Below, piece after piece: positions 62,165 to 64,000 of a DNA stretch of 64,000 nucleotides. The stretch covers positions 558,001-622,000 of the forward strand of contig NZ_JAUSCJ010000022.1 in assembly GCF_030651185.1 (NCBI RefSeq), written 5' to 3'. Each line of letters opens with the position of its first letter. The stretch's first letter is position 1. Under the pieces are notes generated by a model, which had not been told where the DNA came from, did not search any database, and saw nothing but the letters and a program-made list of their open reading frames with translations. Both the position numbers and the translations under genes were made by a program. This DNA comes from Phenylobacterium sp. (lineage in GTDB: Bacteria > Pseudomonadota > Alphaproteobacteria > Caulobacterales > Caulobacteraceae).

Positions 62165-62896
62165 TCAGCCAAGATTTTCCGCCAGTTCTCCGATCGAGAG
62201 GATGATGCGGTCAGGCTTGATGAGACTGTCCTTGGGCAGGCCTGCGCCCAGGTGGTCATGCCAGATGGCGTGGATGCCCAGGCGCTGGGGGGCGGCCACC
62301 TCCCATTCCAGATTGTCGCCGACCATCCAGGTTTCGTGGGGCTCGACGCCGAGCGCGGCCATGGCGTGCAGATAGGCCTGTTCCTCAGGCTTGCCAAAGC
62401 CGGCCTCGCCCTCGATCTGGATATGCTCGAAGCGGTGGGTAAGGTCGAACTTCTCGATCTTGGCCCGCTGGACGTCCCCGGCGCCGTTGGTGACCAGGGC
62501 CAGCTTCACGCCGCGCCGCTTCAGCTCGTCCACCGCCTCAAGGGCGCCGGGGAAGAAACGGGCCTGTTCCTCGCGATAGGCGTGAAAGCGGGTGGCGAAG
62601 GCCGTGGCGATCTCCGGCGTCAGGCCGGCGGCGCGCGGACGCAGGGCCTCGAAGACATCGCCGACCAGTTTCCGCCGCGCCGCGCCTAGCTGGAAGCGCC
62701 AGGTCTTGTGGCGTTCGGGATCGGACCAGAAGTCCCGGAAGTGCGCCTCCAGGACCTCGGCGGCCTCGGCCGGTGCGATCGGGGTGAGGGCGGCGGCGAA
62801 TTCCTCGGCCACTTCGGCCAGCAGCAGCGGACGCTTGCCGAAGGAGAGGAGGGTCTCGTCGAGGTCGAAGAGAATGGCGCGGGGCAGGGCTGTCAT
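62165..62896 (-). CDS. HAD-family hydrolase
   Basis: A 243-residue HAD phosphatase. Motif I is AILFDLDETLLSF, motif II VKLALVTNGAGDVQ, Lys in GFGKPEEQAYLHA, and motif IV WMVGDNLEWEVAAPQ. A helical cap (about 20-110) follows motif I, as in the YjjG/PynA-type group. It dephosphorylates small metabolites; the natural substrate is unknown. Confidence 0.87.
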   Translation of the reverse strand: MTALPRAILFDLDETLLSFGKRPLLLAEVAEEFAAALTPIAPAEAAEVLEAHFRDFWSDPERHKTWRFQLGAARRKLVGDVFEALRPRAAGLTPEIATAFATRFHAYREEQARFFPGALEAVDELKRRGVKLALVTNGAGDVQRAKIEKFDLTHRFEHIQIEGEAGFGKPEEQAYLHAMAALGVEPHETWMVGDNLEWEVAAPQRLGIHAIWHDHLGAGLPKDSLIKPDRIILSIGELAENLG

Positions 62897-63095
62897 GCGC
62901 CAAGCCTATCAGACTGCGGGCGTGAGTCGCCGCGGTCCCCAGAGCGGGGATAAGACCCCCTGACCTGCACCCCGACTGAGTCCTTTCCGCCACGGTGAGG
63001 CCTGCCTGACGCGGGTGTGACAACCGGCTTCCAAAGCCCCGCTTGACCCGCGGCTCGCGGCCCCGCCAAGGTGGCGCGGACGTCGGAGGGTACGC

Positions 63096-64000
63096 ATGAG
63101 TTTTAAGGCCCGGCTCGAACGTGAGTGGCGGTTCGTACGCGGGCTCAACCGCACCCTGAAGCGGGTGAAGACCATTGCGCCCACCTCGCCCAACCTCGTC
63201 TGCGACGATCTGCAGGCCGCCGTTGATCAATGGCGCGACCGGCCGGCCCTGACCTTCGAGGGCAAGACCATCAGCTATGGCGAGATGGACGCCATCGCCA
63301 ACCGCTACGCCCACTGGGCCAAGACCAACAACCTGCGGCGCGGCCAGACGGTGGCGCTGTTCATGCCCAACCGGCTGGAATACTTCCCCATCTGGTACGG
63401 GCTGACCAAGGTCGGGGTGATCACCGCCTTGATCAACAACCAGCTCTCGGGCCAGGCGCTCGCCCATTGCCTGAACATCTCCAACGCCGGCCACATCCTC
63501 GTCGACGCCGAGACCTCGCCCGCCTTCGAGGAGGCGAAGGGCCTGCTGGACAAGCCCATGCAACAGTGGGTGCTGGGCCACGCGGTGGGCGACCAGCGCG
63601 ACCTCTCCCAGGCCCTGAAGAGCTGCAGCTCCCTGCCGCCGGACCGTTCGGTGCGCGAGGGGATGACGGCCAGCGACACCGCGCTCTACATCTATACCTC
63701 CGGCACGACCGGCCTGCCCAAGGCGGCCAGGATCACCCACGTGCGCGCCCAGCTGTTCATGCGCGGTTTCGCGGGCTCGACGGGGGCGACCGAGAAGGAC
63801 CGGGTCTATAATCCCCTGCCGCTGTACCACTCCACCGGAGGCCTCTGCGGGCTGGGCGCGGCCCTGCTGAACGGCGGCTCGGTGGTGTTGAAGAAGAAGT
63901 TCTCCGCCAGCCACTTCTGGTCCGACGTGGTGGCGCAGGAGGCCACGATGTTCGTCTATATCGGCGAACTTTGCCGCTACCTCGTGAACCAGGCGCCGGG
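63096..64000 (+). CDS. Long-chain acyl-CoA synthetase (3' end outside window)
   Basis: ATG 63096 with GGAGGG upstream opens a frame still open at the window edge (301 codons). The N-terminal region (LTFEGKTISYGEMDAIANRY) and the P-loop LYIYTSGTTGLPKAARITH are AMP-binding enzyme motifs; NPLPLYHSTGGLCGLGAALL is the next signature. The overall pattern is of the FadD6/FATP-type very-long-chain acyl-CoA synthetase. It activates fatty acids with ATP and CoA. The C-terminal domain is not visible. Confidence 0.9.
   Translation, partial: MSFKARLEREWRFVRGLNRTLKRVKTIAPTSPNLVCDDLQAAVDQWRDRPALTFEGKTISYGEMDAIANRYAHWAKTNNLRRGQTVALFMPNRLEYFPIWYGLTKVGVITALINNQLSGQALAHCLNISNAGHILVDAETSPAFEEAKGLLDKPMQQWVLGHAVGDQRDLSQALKSCSSLPPDRSVREGMTASDTALYIYTSGTTGLPKAARITHVRAQLFMRGFAGSTGATEKDRVYNPLPLYHSTGGLCGLGAALLNGGSVVLKKKFSASHFWSDVVAQEATMFVYIGELCRYLVNQAP

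Overview
The window reads as a chromosomal stretch of a high-GC alphaproteobacterium, most likely a member of the Caulobacteraceae (Phenylobacterium/Caulobacter type). This is inferred from the strong third-position GC bias, tight ATGA-type gene overlaps, a TonB-dependent receptor, the hppD-hmgA-fahA tyrosine pathway, and several families of interspersed palindromic repeats that I recall as typical of that group. No species claim is made. The layout is mostly housekeeping and catabolic genes with small accessory patches.

Region by region. 0-4.4 kb: a partial isochorismatase, a GNAT enzyme, a lower-GC DUF2971 gene, an OmpA remnant, a repeat-rich patch ending in a DUF559 endonuclease-like gene, and a hybrid histidine kinase. 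4.5-10.7 kb: bioF-bioD, nhaA, selO, an EamA permease and gluQ. 10.9-12.1 kb: a TetR regulator divergent from two paralogous mini-membrane proteins (34 and 35 aa) with duplicated promoter regions. 12.3-18.3 kb: HNH nuclease, glycosyltransferase, HCCA isomerase, MFS transporter, GNAT, coq7, dsbB, a DedA/YqaA protein. 18.4-23.5 kb: homogentisate operon (hppD, isoaspartyl peptidase, hmgA, a 102-aa protein, fahA, marR). 23.5-28.2 kb: feoAB with a Fur-type site, tRNA-Leu(CAA), a second hybrid kinase. 28.6-37.9 kb: sterol desaturase-like protein, DUF3597, a TonB receptor divergent from a GH31 enzyme with sulfoquinovosidase signature residues and an alpha/beta hydrolase, then an N-acyl-D-amino-acid deacylase-type amidohydrolase. 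38-45.4 kb: transporters, small secreted proteins, a protein built from two winged-helix-like repeats, a YpfJ-type zinc peptidase, and a racemase/D-cysteine desulfhydrase pair. 45.5-48.8 kb: TPP riboswitch-thiC, a pentapeptide protein, two paralogous small membrane proteins.

The most unusual locus is 49.0-52.3 kb. It holds a photoactive yellow protein (PYP) gene with all chromophore-pocket residues but one frameshift, a 4-coumarate:CoA-ligase-like gene that appears to carry an N-terminal acyl-carrier-like domain, and a divergent LOV-like PAS protein lacking the photoactive Cys. Beside it is a REP-associated tyrosine transposase (RAYT). Copies of one 20-26 bp motif lie at both ends of the PYP block and at both ends of the transposase gene, so the photoreceptor module looks like a mobile cargo. 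No tyrosine ammonia lyase is present in the window.

52.4-64 kb: two vapBC modules with palindromic operators, an HtaA-domain protein, coaD, a SixA-like phosphatase, a methyltransferase, two paralogous ricin-type lectins among palindromic repeats, a chemotaxis receptor, a family 2 glycosyltransferase, a HAD phosphatase, and the start of a long-chain acyl-CoA synthetase gene that runs off the window.
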